Positions 33,882 to 42,391 of a stretch of DNA of 64,000 bases are shown piece by piece (the stretch's first letter is position 1; every line of letters starts with the position of its first letter). The stretch lies in the NCBI RefSeq assembly GCF_004127445.1, contig NZ_QEXM01000036.1:1-64000 (forward strand). The letters run 5' to 3'. The notes under the pieces were generated by a model. It saw nothing but the letters and a program-made list of their open reading frames with translations. It did not search any database and was not told the DNA's origin. The translations under genes were made by a program, and so were the position numbers. Origin of the DNA: Streptomyces alfalfae (lineage in GTDB: Bacteria; Actinomycetota; Actinomycetes; Streptomycetales; Streptomycetaceae).

Positions 33882-35450
33882 TCAGTGGTCCCTGCGGTAC
33901 TGCGCGGGCGACCCCTTGGTCGCCTTGTCCTCGTACGAGCCGGCCCTGCCGCGGTCCACGTGGAACTTCGTCAGCGTGGTCACGGGGGAGTGCGGGTCGC
34001 GGCGGTCGCCGATGACGCGCATGTGGGCGGTGAAGCGCCGGGGCGTCACCTCGTACACGTCGTAGCCGTACCGGTTGCCCTCGAAGTACTTCAGGTGCGG
34101 GTTGGCCTTGCCCATGAGGGGGCCGTTGGCGGTGTTCCACTCGGCCGAGTAGGCGCCCGAAGTCACCGAGTGGGCGGTGAACTCGGTGCCCACCAGCGGC
34201 GACTCGGGCTGGTCGAAGTCGGTGCGGACATCGTCGACGAACGCCGAGTGCCAGTCGCCGGTGATGACGACCAGATCCTCCAGGCCGCTCTTGTGCACGT
34301 GCCCGAGGACCTCCTTGCGCTCGGCGAGGAAGCCGTCCCACTGGTCGGTGAACATGTACGAGCCGCCCGGCCTGCCCCGCAGTTGGCTCAGCATGATCGA
34401 GTTGGCCCACACGTGCCAGGAGTCCGGGGCGCGGTCGACGGTGCGCTTGAGCCACGCCTTCTGCTCGGCGCCGAGGATCGTGCCGTCGGGCAGGTTCTGC
34501 GCCGAGCGGTACGAGCGCAGGTCGAGGATGCTCAGTTCGATCAGATCGCCCCAGCGGCGCACGCGGTGGATCTCGGGGTCGGGCAGGGCCATGCCGCCGA
34601 AGGAGTCGCGGTGCGGCATGTGCTCGAACCACGCCTGGTAGGCGGCCGCGCGGCGGCGCATGAACGGGGCGCCGCCCCCGGTGCCGCTGTAGTCGTTGAC
34701 CACCTCGTGGTCGTCCCAGGTGAGGAACCACGGGTGGGCCGCGTGCGCCTCGCGCAGCGACTTGTCGCCCTTGTACAGGGCGTGCCGCTTGCGGTAGTCG
34801 GCGAGGGTGAGGATCTCCGGGCCGTCGTGGTCGCGTACGTGCTTCTCCGGCACGCCGCCGACCTGGCCGTGCTCGTAGATGTAGTCGCCGAGGTGGACGA
34901 CGAAGTCCACGTTCTCGCGGGCGATGCCGCGGTGCGCGGCGTAGAAGCCGTCGTGGAACGCCTGGCAGTTGGCGGCGGCGAAGGTGACCCGGGAGACCCG
35001 GCCGCGCGGCGCGGTCTTCGTGCGGCCGACGCGGCTGGTCCTGCCGAGCGCCTTGAACGCGTACCAGTAGTGGCGGCCGGGCGCGAGACCGCCGACCGGC
35101 ACGTGCACGCTGTGGCCGAGCGTCGCGGACGCCGGCGCGGTGCCGCGGGCGACGACGTGCCGCAGCCGGGAGTCCCTGGCGACCACCCAGTCGACCTCCA
35201 CGACCTCGGGGAGTCTCTGCTCGGCGGCGAGGGGTTCGGGCGCGAGTCTGGTCCACAGGAGCACCGAGTGCGGCTGCGGATCGCCGGAGGCCACACCGAG
35301 CGTGAACGGCGCCCGGTCGTACTCGGCGCCCAGGCGCTCGGCGGCCTCGCGGGCCTGTGCGGGGGTGAGTCCCGCGGCCAGCGGCCAGGCGAGGTTCAGC
35401 GCACCGGCCGCCGCGGCGGCCTTCAGCAGATCACGGCGGTTGACGCTCAT
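33882..35450 (-). CDS. phoD: alkaline phosphatase D (PhoD), Tat-exported
   Basis: Protein of 522 aa. A Tat signal (VNRRDLLKAAAAAGALNLAW, ending about LTPAQA) is followed by the PhoD N-terminal domain (FTLGVASGDPQPHSVLLWTR) and the Ca/Fe-dependent phosphatase fold. Motifs are FAAANCQAFHDGFY, DFVVHLGDYIYEHGQ, TWDDHEVVNDYSG and LVVITGDWHSAFVDDV. It releases phosphate from phosphodiesters/monoesters outside the cell. The ATG overlaps the stop of the preceding small gene (ATGA). Phosphate control by PhoP would be expected, but no clear PHO box was recognised upstream of the pair. Confidence 0.94.
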   Translation of the reverse strand: MSVNRRDLLKAAAAAGALNLAWPLAAGLTPAQAREAAERLGAEYDRAPFTLGVASGDPQPHSVLLWTRLAPEPLAAEQRLPEVVEVDWVVARDSRLRHVVARGTAPASATLGHSVHVPVGGLAPGRHYWYAFKALGRTSRVGRTKTAPRGRVSRVTFAAANCQAFHDGFYAAHRGIARENVDFVVHLGDYIYEHGQVGGVPEKHVRDHDGPEILTLADYRKRHALYKGDKSLREAHAAHPWFLTWDDHEVVNDYSGTGGGAPFMRRRAAAYQAWFEHMPHRDSFGGMALPDPEIHRVRRWGDLIELSILDLRSYRSAQNLPDGTILGAEQKAWLKRTVDRAPDSWHVWANSIMLSQLRGRPGGSYMFTDQWDGFLAERKEVLGHVHKSGLEDLVVITGDWHSAFVDDVRTDFDQPESPLVGTEFTAHSVTSGAYSAEWNTANGPLMGKANPHLKYFEGNRYGYDVYEVTPRRFTAHMRVIGDRRDPHSPVTTLTKFHVDRGRAGSYEDKATKGSPAQYRRDH

Positions 35451-36025
35451 CGGTGGCCTCCGTCGGCGCTGAGGGTGAGGGAGAGGGCGTCCGCGTAACC
35501 GTCGTTGGAGGTGCCGCCGCCGCTGCGGGTGAAGACGAGGAGGAGCCGCGCCGAGCGGGCGGTGGGCGGCACCGCGGCCTCGGCGGTGCGTTCCACCAGG
35601 CCCGTGCGGCCCTCCCGGTCCCCGGCGCCGACGGGGCCGAGCACGCTGAGCGCGACGGGCGTGCCCTTGGCGTCACGGAACTCCACGGAGAGCCGGGCGC
35701 CGTCCTCCTGCCCGGCGTAGCCCCCGAGCCAGGCGGACAGGGTGTAGCGCACCCGCCCCGCGTCGACGGCCCGGCGCCCGGTCCGTCCGGTCCTGGGCAG
35801 CGGGATGTCCTGCACCAGGGCGGTACGGGCGCTGTCGCCACCCGAGAAGAAGCGGCTGCCGCGCCGGGCGGGGCCGGGGTCCGACGCGGTCGGGTAGCCA
35901 CCGCCGAGGCTGTAGGCGATGAGCGCCGGGGCTCCCTGGGCGACCCGCCAGCCGCTGACCTCCGCGACGGGTTCGGCGGTGCCGCCCGCCCCGCTCTCCG
36001 CGTCGCCGTTGACGACCAGATTCAC
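35447..36025 (-). CDS. hypothetical beta-sandwich-like protein coupled to phoD
   Basis: Protein of 192 aa. It opens directly with VNLVVNGDAESGAGGTAEPV and ends with SARLLLVFTRSGGGTSNDGY, then ADALSLTLSADGG. That pattern (N-L-V-x-N-G-x-x-E at the start, D-x-(I/L)-x-L at the end) is typical of jelly-roll, carbohydrate-binding-like modules. No signal peptide is visible, although its partner is exported. The start is GTG at 36025 with a perfect AGGAGG five bases upstream. The stop overlaps phoD (ATGA). It may bind substrate or accompany PhoD; function is unknown. Confidence 0.8.
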   Translation of the reverse strand: MNLVVNGDAESGAGGTAEPVAEVSGWRVAQGAPALIAYSLGGGYPTASDPGPARRGSRFFSGGDSARTALVQDIPLPRTGRTGRRAVDAGRVRYTLSAWLGGYAGQEDGARLSVEFRDAKGTPVALSVLGPVGAGDREGRTGLVERTAEAAVPPTARSARLLLVFTRSGGGTSNDGYADALSLTLSADGGHR

Positions 36026-36196
36026 GCACGCCTCCTGTGATCGTTCGGGTTGAGCGCGGTCAGCCCACCAGCCGCGTGTGAACCAGGAGAAGCCGTACGG
36101 CGAATTCCCCACCCCGTGTGTGTCCGGGAGGCGCCCCCTGCCGCCGTGGCCGGGGCGCTCGCGGCCACGGCCGGACCAGGCGCTCCCGCCGCGCCG

Positions 36197-37066
36197 TCAG
36201 TCCACGGTCTTGCGCAGCACCAGCAGGTGGTACTCCACGTGGTCGCGGGTGAAGGAGCGGTAGGGGCCCATCAGCGGGTCGACGTGGGCGAGGGCCTCCT
36301 TGCCGTATCGCTGCTCCATCTCCTCGCGCCGGTCCTCGTACAGGACGGACATCAGCTCGCCGCACACCACCGCGTTGGCGGTCATGTCCTGCACCTGCCG
36401 CACCTGGAAGCCCGCCTCCTCGACCTCGGCGAACAGCGCGGCCAGCGGCCTGAGCGGCGGAGACGTCCACAGCGTCGTGTACGCGGCCACCTCCTCCTCC
36501 GTGGGCCTGCCGCGCACCGTGAACTCGGTCAGCAGGAAGTGCCCGCCCGGCTTCAGGACGCGCCACGCCTCCCGCAGGCCCTGGGCGCGGTCGGACAGAT
36601 GCGGGACGCAGTCGATCGACCAGGCGGCGTCGAACGACGCGTCCGGGTGATCGAGGGCCATGGCGTCGCCGTACGCGAACGCGGCCCGCTCCCCGGCGGG
36701 GTGGTCCGCGCGCCGCTCCTGACAGCGCGCGAGCTGGCTCCGGCTCACCGTGACGCCGGTGACGTGGCACCCGGTGCGTTCCGCGAGCCGCAGCGCGGGG
36801 CCGCCGGTCCCGCAGCCGATGTCGAGCACCCGCGAGCCCGCCGCCGGGTCGAGCGTGTCGATCAGGAACTCCGTCTGCCGGTCCTGCGCGAGGTCGGCGA
36901 GACCGACCAGGTCGGGCACGGGGGCACGTGTGCCGTGCGGCACGAACATGCCGATGTGCAGGGCACTCGAACCGAGCGTCATCGCCAGCAGGTCGCCGTA
37001 CCGGTCGTACATGGCCCCCACTTCCTCGGGGGTGGGAGCCGTGCCGCCGTGCGCGTCCACTGCCAT
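36197..37066 (-). CDS. SAM-dependent methyltransferase (UbiE/COQ5-like)
   Basis: Protein of 289 aa, class I methyltransferase fold. Motif I is RVLDIGCGTGGPALRLAER; further segments are FAYGDAMALDHPDASFDAAW and EAWRVLKPGGHFLLTEFTV. The closing VEYHLLVLRKTVD includes the last strand. It resembles small-molecule methyltransferases of secondary metabolism and sterol/quinone types; the acceptor is unknown. The ATG at 37066 has GGAGGAG seven bases upstream. It stands alone on its strand between the PhoD pair and the metalloprotease. Confidence 0.9.
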   Translation of the reverse strand: MAVDAHGGTAPTPEEVGAMYDRYGDLLAMTLGSSALHIGMFVPHGTRAPVPDLVGLADLAQDRQTEFLIDTLDPAAGSRVLDIGCGTGGPALRLAERTGCHVTGVTVSRSQLARCQERRADHPAGERAAFAYGDAMALDHPDASFDAAWSIDCVPHLSDRAQGLREAWRVLKPGGHFLLTEFTVRGRPTEEEVAAYTTLWTSPPLRPLAALFAEVEEAGFQVRQVQDMTANAVVCGELMSVLYEDRREEMEQRYGKEALAHVDPLMGPYRSFTRDHVEYHLLVLRKTVD

Positions 37067-37204
37067 GGTGCGTCTCCTCCCTGGCACGCGGAGGCCGGTT
37101 CCCCCGCGCGAACGAGACCATTGCACCTGCCCCACTGGGCTCCCGTGACGACGTAGTCGAGCCACAGTGGTCGAGCCGCACAGGAGGCACACGCGTCCCG
37201 TACG

Positions 37205-37241
37205 GCGACAGCCGCCTCAGAGGTCCCGAGGCCGCTGTCGC
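37205..37241 (-). terminator. terminator hairpin after the metalloprotease gene
   Basis: 14-bp arms (37205-37218 and 37228-37241; GCGACAGC with GCTGTCGC outside) with one mismatch and a 9-nt loop. It lies 38 bp past the minus-strand metalloprotease stop. Confidence 0.6.
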
Positions 37242-37278
37242 CCGCCGCCCGTCCGTACGGCGGCGATGCGGGCCGCTC

Positions 37279-39336
37279 CTAGGGCCGGCCGCGTTTCGTC
37301 GGCTTGCAGACGGCCCGCGCGGACTTGCCCGGGTCGCTCTCCGAGCGGGCGGTCAGCGTGACCCTGCCGTGCCGGTCGGCGTCGTGCCGCGCGTGCACCG
37401 CGACGTCGACCTCGACGGAGTCGCCGGACCGCGCCGTGGCGAGCCGGTTGGGCAGCCAGGCGGACCAGCCGTCGCCGGACGCCTCGGCGGAGAGGCGGTA
37501 GACGTCGGACCGCAGATAGCGCTCGACGTCCTCGGGGTGCCCGGAATCCGGCGGCGTCCCGCGCCCGGTGTTGGCCAGGTCGAAGGAGCACACGGCGCGG
37601 CGCTCGGCGTTGCCCTCGGCGTGCCCCCGGTCGAGCCGCACGCCCCGGCGCTGCGGCCCCGCGCCGTCGAGCGACCGGACGGCGAGGGTGTACGACAGGA
37701 CGCCGTTCCGCCGCCGCTCCAGGTCGAGGACGTAGAAGTGCAGCCGGTTGGCCTCGTCGACGTACTCGTAGATGCTGCCCGAGTCGGCGCCCGCGTGCAG
37801 CAGCGCGTCGCTGAGCTGCCGGTAGTCGCCCATGGTGATGTTCTGGAGGGTCCCGTCGGGCCGCTCGAAGTCCACCATGCCGATGTCCTCGGGGTGGGCG
37901 TCGACCACCCACGCGAACGGCGCCTTGTCCTGGTTCTTCGTCTTGGCGAGCAGCACGCCGTGGTCGGGCGTGAAGGAGTCCATGCCCATGCGGTCGACGA
38001 CCTCGACGGTGTAGTTCTCGTAACCGCCGCCGTCGCACAGGGGGTTCGTGTCCGGGTCGCAGGCGGGGGACCGGTCGCGGTCCATGGCGATGTTCACGCC
38101 GCTGAGCCCCTTCGAGCCGGGCGGCGCCGAGCGCGCCGTGACGCGGGCCACGACCGTGCCGGAGTCCTTGAGCGCGTCACGGTCCAGGCGCAGCACGTTC
38201 TTCTCGTCGACGATGCCGAGCTTGAGCTTGTCCCGCAGGATGTGCTGGGCGCCCATGGCGGCGCCGTTGGTCGCCGGGATGTGCCAGCGGGTGTGCGGTC
38301 CGCCCGGGCCGTTGAAGGAGCCGCGCGAGAGCATGCTCCAGATGCCGGTGTAGGCGCGGCGCATCGGCTCGTCGTAGGGGTTGTTGTAGTTGTCGGCGAT
38401 CCCCAGGATGTGGCTCAGCTCGTGTGCGTACACGCCCATGCCGGAGCTCTCGGCCTGGGTGGAGGAGCCGGCCGCCGCGTTGGGCCAGATGCGGGCGGCC
38501 GCCGCCCACGACGTCCACGGCACGTACCGGGTCTCCGCCGCGTTGCCCCCGGTGGCGATGGGCGCGGGCGGGCCCCACGCCGGCGGCACGGCTCCCGGCG
38601 AGGCGAACTTCATCTGCCCGAACTCCTGCCACACCGACGACTCGTCCTGCCCGGCGGTCAGGAAGAAGACGAAGTCGTACTCGCCGGTCTTGCCGCTGCC
38701 CACGTCCGCGGTCCAGGCGGCCTTGCCGTCGGCGCGGATGTCCTTGCCGCAACTGCTCCCGCTCGGGCACGCGCCCGGGTTCATCCGGGGTTCGATGCCG
38801 TACTGGAAGGACTTGTGCGGCATGCGGTAGACGCCGAAGGCGGTCAGGTCGACGCCGATGCGGCCGCCGGAGTCCTCCATCCAGTACTCGTTGATGGTGT
38901 GGCCGCGGTTCAGCTTCCCGGGCTTGTTCAGGAAGTCCCGGTAGAAGGACGGGAGCCGGTCACGCGGGATGCCGGACGCGCTCGCCTGCGGATTGCCGAA
39001 GAGGCTGGAACCGGCCGGTTTGCTGACGGTGAACTCCTCGTCGGGGTAGTCGAGGAGCACCAGGGCGCCCTTGAAGGTGCGCTGCGTGGGCTGGAGATCC
39101 GGGTCCGCCCAGTCGGCGCCGGGCACGGGCCGGTGGTCGGCCCAGGTCATGTCGTCGGGGTTCTGCCAGCGCTGCGGGTCGATCGGCCGGACGAGGGGCG
39201 GGCGGCCGTCGGGCCCCGGGCTCGCCTGCGCGGGGCCGGCGGCGAGGACGGACGCGGTCAGGCCCAGGAGTGCCGCGAGGAGAGCGGCGCGGCGGGCGGG
39301 GACTCTGCGCGGTCTGTACGGGGGTCGGAGGAACAA
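37279..39336 (-). CDS. secreted M6-type zinc metalloprotease
   Basis: Protein of 685 aa. A signal peptide (RRAALLAALLGLTASVLAAG, cleavage near AQASPG) precedes a propeptide-like region and a catalytic domain. The zinc site is HELSHILGIADNYN (His305, Glu306, His309, with the third-ligand Asp315 in the metzincin-like HExxHxxGxxD). This matches M6 / immune-inhibitor-A-like secreted proteases of actinobacteria. About 300 C-terminal residues form beta-rich accessory domains. The start is TTG at 39336, with GAGGTG about six bases upstream; a GTG 11 codons downstream is an alternative. It is probably an extracellular nutrient-scavenging protease. Confidence 0.85.
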   Translation of the reverse strand: MFLRPPYRPRRVPARRAALLAALLGLTASVLAAGPAQASPGPDGRPPLVRPIDPQRWQNPDDMTWADHRPVPGADWADPDLQPTQRTFKGALVLLDYPDEEFTVSKPAGSSLFGNPQASASGIPRDRLPSFYRDFLNKPGKLNRGHTINEYWMEDSGGRIGVDLTAFGVYRMPHKSFQYGIEPRMNPGACPSGSSCGKDIRADGKAAWTADVGSGKTGEYDFVFFLTAGQDESSVWQEFGQMKFASPGAVPPAWGPPAPIATGGNAAETRYVPWTSWAAAARIWPNAAAGSSTQAESSGMGVYAHELSHILGIADNYNNPYDEPMRRAYTGIWSMLSRGSFNGPGGPHTRWHIPATNGAAMGAQHILRDKLKLGIVDEKNVLRLDRDALKDSGTVVARVTARSAPPGSKGLSGVNIAMDRDRSPACDPDTNPLCDGGGYENYTVEVVDRMGMDSFTPDHGVLLAKTKNQDKAPFAWVVDAHPEDIGMVDFERPDGTLQNITMGDYRQLSDALLHAGADSGSIYEYVDEANRLHFYVLDLERRRNGVLSYTLAVRSLDGAGPQRRGVRLDRGHAEGNAERRAVCSFDLANTGRGTPPDSGHPEDVERYLRSDVYRLSAEASGDGWSAWLPNRLATARSGDSVEVDVAVHARHDADRHGRVTLTARSESDPGKSARAVCKPTKRGRP

Positions 39337-39572
39337 GGGTCACCTCTTGCCTGGAGAGTGTGGACAAGAACATGACATGCAGTTCAGCCGTACCCTCCGC
39401 CTCGTGCCTCCCGGGAGTCAACAGCCTTTCGGGACGTCCGCGGGACGTGCGGCCGACGGTGCGCGGGACGTGCGACCGCGCTTTTTGGACGTCGCGCGGA
39501 CCTGCGGCCGCTGGAACCGGCGGGCCGGGGCAGCCGGATGCGTGACCGGGCCCGCCGGGGTAGGTGAGGCCC

Positions 39573-40694
39573 TCAGCAGCGCCCGTCCGACACCTTCAGG
39601 CCGGTGCCCGCTCCCGCCGTCCTGCCCACGACGTCCGGCACGCAGCCGGCGCTGTCGAGGGTGTACGGGTAGGGGATGCTCACCGTGGTGTTGGACGTCG
39701 GGTTCGGGCCCGCCGGGTCGTACTCGTCGTCGGCGGGGGACCAGGTCACCCTGTCGAAGGTGTTGCCGCTGACCTGCCAGTAGCCGGCCGCGTCGGTGTA
39801 GAACGTGCCCAGGACGTCCTTGGAGTCCTTGAAGTAGTTGTGGTCCACCTTGGCCTTGGCCCCGGCGCGGGAGTTGATGCCGGACTCGTTCAGCCTCACG
39901 TAGTAGTTGTTGTAGATGTGGGACGTGCCGCCGCGGAGCAGCGGCGTACGGGAGTCGATGTTCTCGTACTTGTTGTGGTGGTACGTGATGAAGCCGTTCG
40001 AGACGTCGCTCTCGCTGGAGCCCACGAGGCCGCCGCGCCCGGAGTCGCGCAGGACGCTGTACGACAGGGTGACGTACCGGGTGTTGTCCTTCATGTCGAA
40101 GAGGCCGTCGTAGCCCTCCGACTCCCCGCCCGACGCCTCCAGGGTCGTGTGGTCCACCCAGACGTTGCGGACGTCGCTCTCCATGCCGATGGCGTCGCCG
40201 CCGTTGGACGTGGGGGAGCCGGACTTCTTGACGTTCCTGACGGTCACGTTCTGGATGATGATGTTGTGGGAGTCCCGTATGTGGATGCCCAGCTGGTCGA
40301 AGACCGCGCCGCTGCCGACGCCCACGAGCGTGACGTTGCTGATCTGCTTGAGCTCGATGACGCCGGCGGCGGTGTTGCAGCTCTCGCCCGAGACCTTCTT
40401 GGTGTTGGCGTGGTTGATCGTGCCCTCCACCTCGATGGTGACCGGGGTGTCGGCGGCGGCGCGGTCGCACAGGGCCGCGTGGATCGCGGTGCCGGTCGTG
40501 GCCCGCACCGTCTTCCCGCCCGCGCCGCCGGTGGTCCCGCCGTTCTGCGTGGCGTAGCCGTCGGCGCCGCCGGCCACGGCCGAGGCCCGCGGCTGCGCGG
40601 CTGCTTCCGGCAGCGTCACCGCCGCACCGGTCGCGGCTGTGACGGCCAGCGCGGCCAGTGTGGCGTGCACTCTGCGTGAACGTGCTCGGCTCAT
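39573..40694 (-). CDS. secreted pectate lyase, PL1 family
   Basis: Protein of 373 aa. A signal peptide (HATLAALAVTAATGAAVTLP) is followed by a right-handed parallel beta-helix. PL1 hallmarks are DVRNVWVDHTTLEASGG (vWiDH), ESEGYDGLFDMKDNTRYVTL and the catalytic-arginine segment ENIDSRTPLLRGGTSHIYNN (RxPxxR). It cleaves polygalacturonate by Ca-dependent beta-elimination. The ATG at 40694 has AGGGAGC about six bases upstream; the ORF extends five codons further without support. A plant-polymer role fits a soil saprophyte or plant-associated strain. Confidence 0.93.
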   Translation of the reverse strand: MSRARSRRVHATLAALAVTAATGAAVTLPEAAAQPRASAVAGGADGYATQNGGTTGGAGGKTVRATTGTAIHAALCDRAAADTPVTIEVEGTINHANTKKVSGESCNTAAGVIELKQISNVTLVGVGSGAVFDQLGIHIRDSHNIIIQNVTVRNVKKSGSPTSNGGDAIGMESDVRNVWVDHTTLEASGGESEGYDGLFDMKDNTRYVTLSYSVLRDSGRGGLVGSSESDVSNGFITYHHNKYENIDSRTPLLRGGTSHIYNNYYVRLNESGINSRAGAKAKVDHNYFKDSKDVLGTFYTDAAGYWQVSGNTFDRVTWSPADDEYDPAGPNPTSNTTVSIPYPYTLDSAGCVPDVVGRTAGAGTGLKVSDGRC

Positions 40695-40841
40695 GGTCGG
40701 CTCCCTGTTCATCGTCCTCGTCGCGTTCCGGGTATGGCTCTCCCGTGTGCCGTAGTCGTCGCGGTGAGGCGCGAGGTTGCCGCCTCACCGCCGTGGTTTT
40801 GTCATGTCACGGTCTTCTGCTGTGCTGCCGGGGACCAGGGA

Positions 40842-41933
40842 TCAGTGCACCCGAGGCGGCAGCGAGACGTCGCGCTGGTGGGGGATGCCGAGCGGGGGCG
40901 GCAATTCGCCCTGCTGGACGGTGACCGTGCGGGCGGGGGCCGGGACCCTGATGCCCTCGACGCGGTAGCGCTGGTGGAGGCGCTTGATGAACTCGTGCTT
41001 GACGCGGTACTGGTCGCTGAACTCGCCGACGCCGAGGATCACCGTGAAGCTGATCCGCGAGTCCCCGAAGGTGTGGAAGCGGATCGCCGCCTCGTGGTCG
41101 GGGACCGCGCCCGTGATCTCCTTCATCACCTCGTCGACCACCTCGATGGTGACCCGCTCGACCTGCTCCAGGTCGCTGTCGTAGCTCACCCCGACCTGCA
41201 CCGTGATCGACAGCTGCTGCTCGGGGCGGCTGAAGTTGGTCATGTTGGTGCTCGCCAGCTTGGCGTTGGGGATGATCACCAGGTTGTTGGAGAGGTCGCG
41301 CACCACGGTGTTGCGCCAGTTGATGTCGACGACGTAGCCCTCCTCGCCGCTGCTGAGCTGGATGTAGTCACCGGGCTGCACGGTCTTCGCGGCGAGGATG
41401 TGCACGCCCGCGAAGAGGTTGGCCAGGGTGTCCTGGAGCGCGAGGGCCACCGCGAGGCCACCGACGCCGAGGGCGGTGAGCAGCGGCGCGATGGAGATGC
41501 CGAGGGTCTGCAGGACGACGAGGAAGCCCATCGCGAGCACCACGACCCGCGTGATGTTCACGAAGATGGTCGCCGACCCCGCCACCCCGGAGCGCGACTG
41601 CGCCACCGATCTGACCAGGCCCGTGACGATCCGCGCCGCGGTCAGCGTCGCCGCGAGGATGAGCAGCGCGGTCAGCGTCATGGTGACGTTGCGGCCGGTG
41701 CGCGAGGAGAGGGGCAGCGCGCCCGCCGCCGCGGCGAGACCCGCCGTGATGGCGGCGCAGGGCACGAGGGTGCGCAGGGCGTCGACGATGATGTCGTCGC
41801 CGTTCCAGCGGGTGCGGCTCGCCCGCTCGCCCAGCCAGCGCAGCAGCGCGCGCAGCAGCAGCCCCGCCGCGACTCCGGCGGCCACGGCGACTCCGGCCAT
41901 GATCCAGTCGTGCAGTGTCAGGGCACGGGTCAT
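40842..41933 (-). CDS. MscS-family mechanosensitive channel
   Basis: Protein of 363 aa. About four N-terminal membrane helices (for example LTALLILAATLTAARIVTGL and ITRVVVLAMGFLVVLQTLGI) precede the Gly/Ala-rich pore helix LLTALGVGGLAVALALQDTL. The cytoplasmic beta domain (VQPGDYIQLSSGEEGYVVDI, NNLVIIPNAKLAST) and alpha/beta end follow. It releases solutes during hypo-osmotic shock. The ATG at 41933 was chosen for GGAGGTG six bases upstream; the ORF runs 82 codons further back through non-coding sequence. Confidence 0.92.
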   Translation of the reverse strand: MTRALTLHDWIMAGVAVAAGVAAGLLLRALLRWLGERASRTRWNGDDIIVDALRTLVPCAAITAGLAAAAGALPLSSRTGRNVTMTLTALLILAATLTAARIVTGLVRSVAQSRSGVAGSATIFVNITRVVVLAMGFLVVLQTLGISIAPLLTALGVGGLAVALALQDTLANLFAGVHILAAKTVQPGDYIQLSSGEEGYVVDINWRNTVVRDLSNNLVIIPNAKLASTNMTNFSRPEQQLSITVQVGVSYDSDLEQVERVTIEVVDEVMKEITGAVPDHEAAIRFHTFGDSRISFTVILGVGEFSDQYRVKHEFIKRLHQRYRVEGIRVPAPARTVTVQQGELPPPLGIPHQRDVSLPPRVH

Positions 41934-42391
41934 CGGTTCACCTCCGGCGTATGGGCGGAGTGTGCTCGGTCCAGCGCCGGGGTGCCGGCGAAGGGCACGC
42001 GTGCCCGGGGTATGTGATGTGTCGTCACCTTGTGTTACCTGCTCGGTTCCTGGAGTTCGATCGCGGCGCCGGAGCGGAGGGCCCGGCGCGGTCGTCATCC
42101 TGCCGCATGCGGGGACGGCGGGTGCGCGGACCCCTCTTCGGATCTCCACGAATCGGCCATGACTCCGGACCGCGGCCATGGAGCGCGGACGCGGTGACGG
42201 TCACCCCGGTGAGCTGCGGAAAAGCGCCCGGACCGGGTCACACCGGTGCCGCACAGGCGTACGGGGCCGTTCGGGTGACGCTTCTTCGCCACGCGTCCCA
42301 CGCGCACGGGGGTCGACGACGGGCGCGCCGCCTGCTGTCATGCGTTCATTGTCGTAGTCGACGGTTTTCCTGCGATCGGGAGCGGTTCAGC
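41934..42391. other. 458-bp divergent intergenic region
   Basis: Lies between the minus-strand MscS gene and the plus-strand amidinotransferase gene and must hold both promoters. A 13-bp palindrome GGTGAC-G-GTCACC is at 42193-42205, 187 bp before the amidinotransferase ATG, and is a possible operator. No ORF on either strand shows coding character. Confidence 0.5.

Noticed and set aside
33885..35498. 537-codon plus-strand ORF opposite phoD
   Set aside because: Shadow of phoD, whose Tat signal and metal motifs are on the minus strand.
36928..39375. 815-codon plus-strand ORF
   Set aside because: Antisense to the metalloprotease; Arg/Pro-rich and motif-free.
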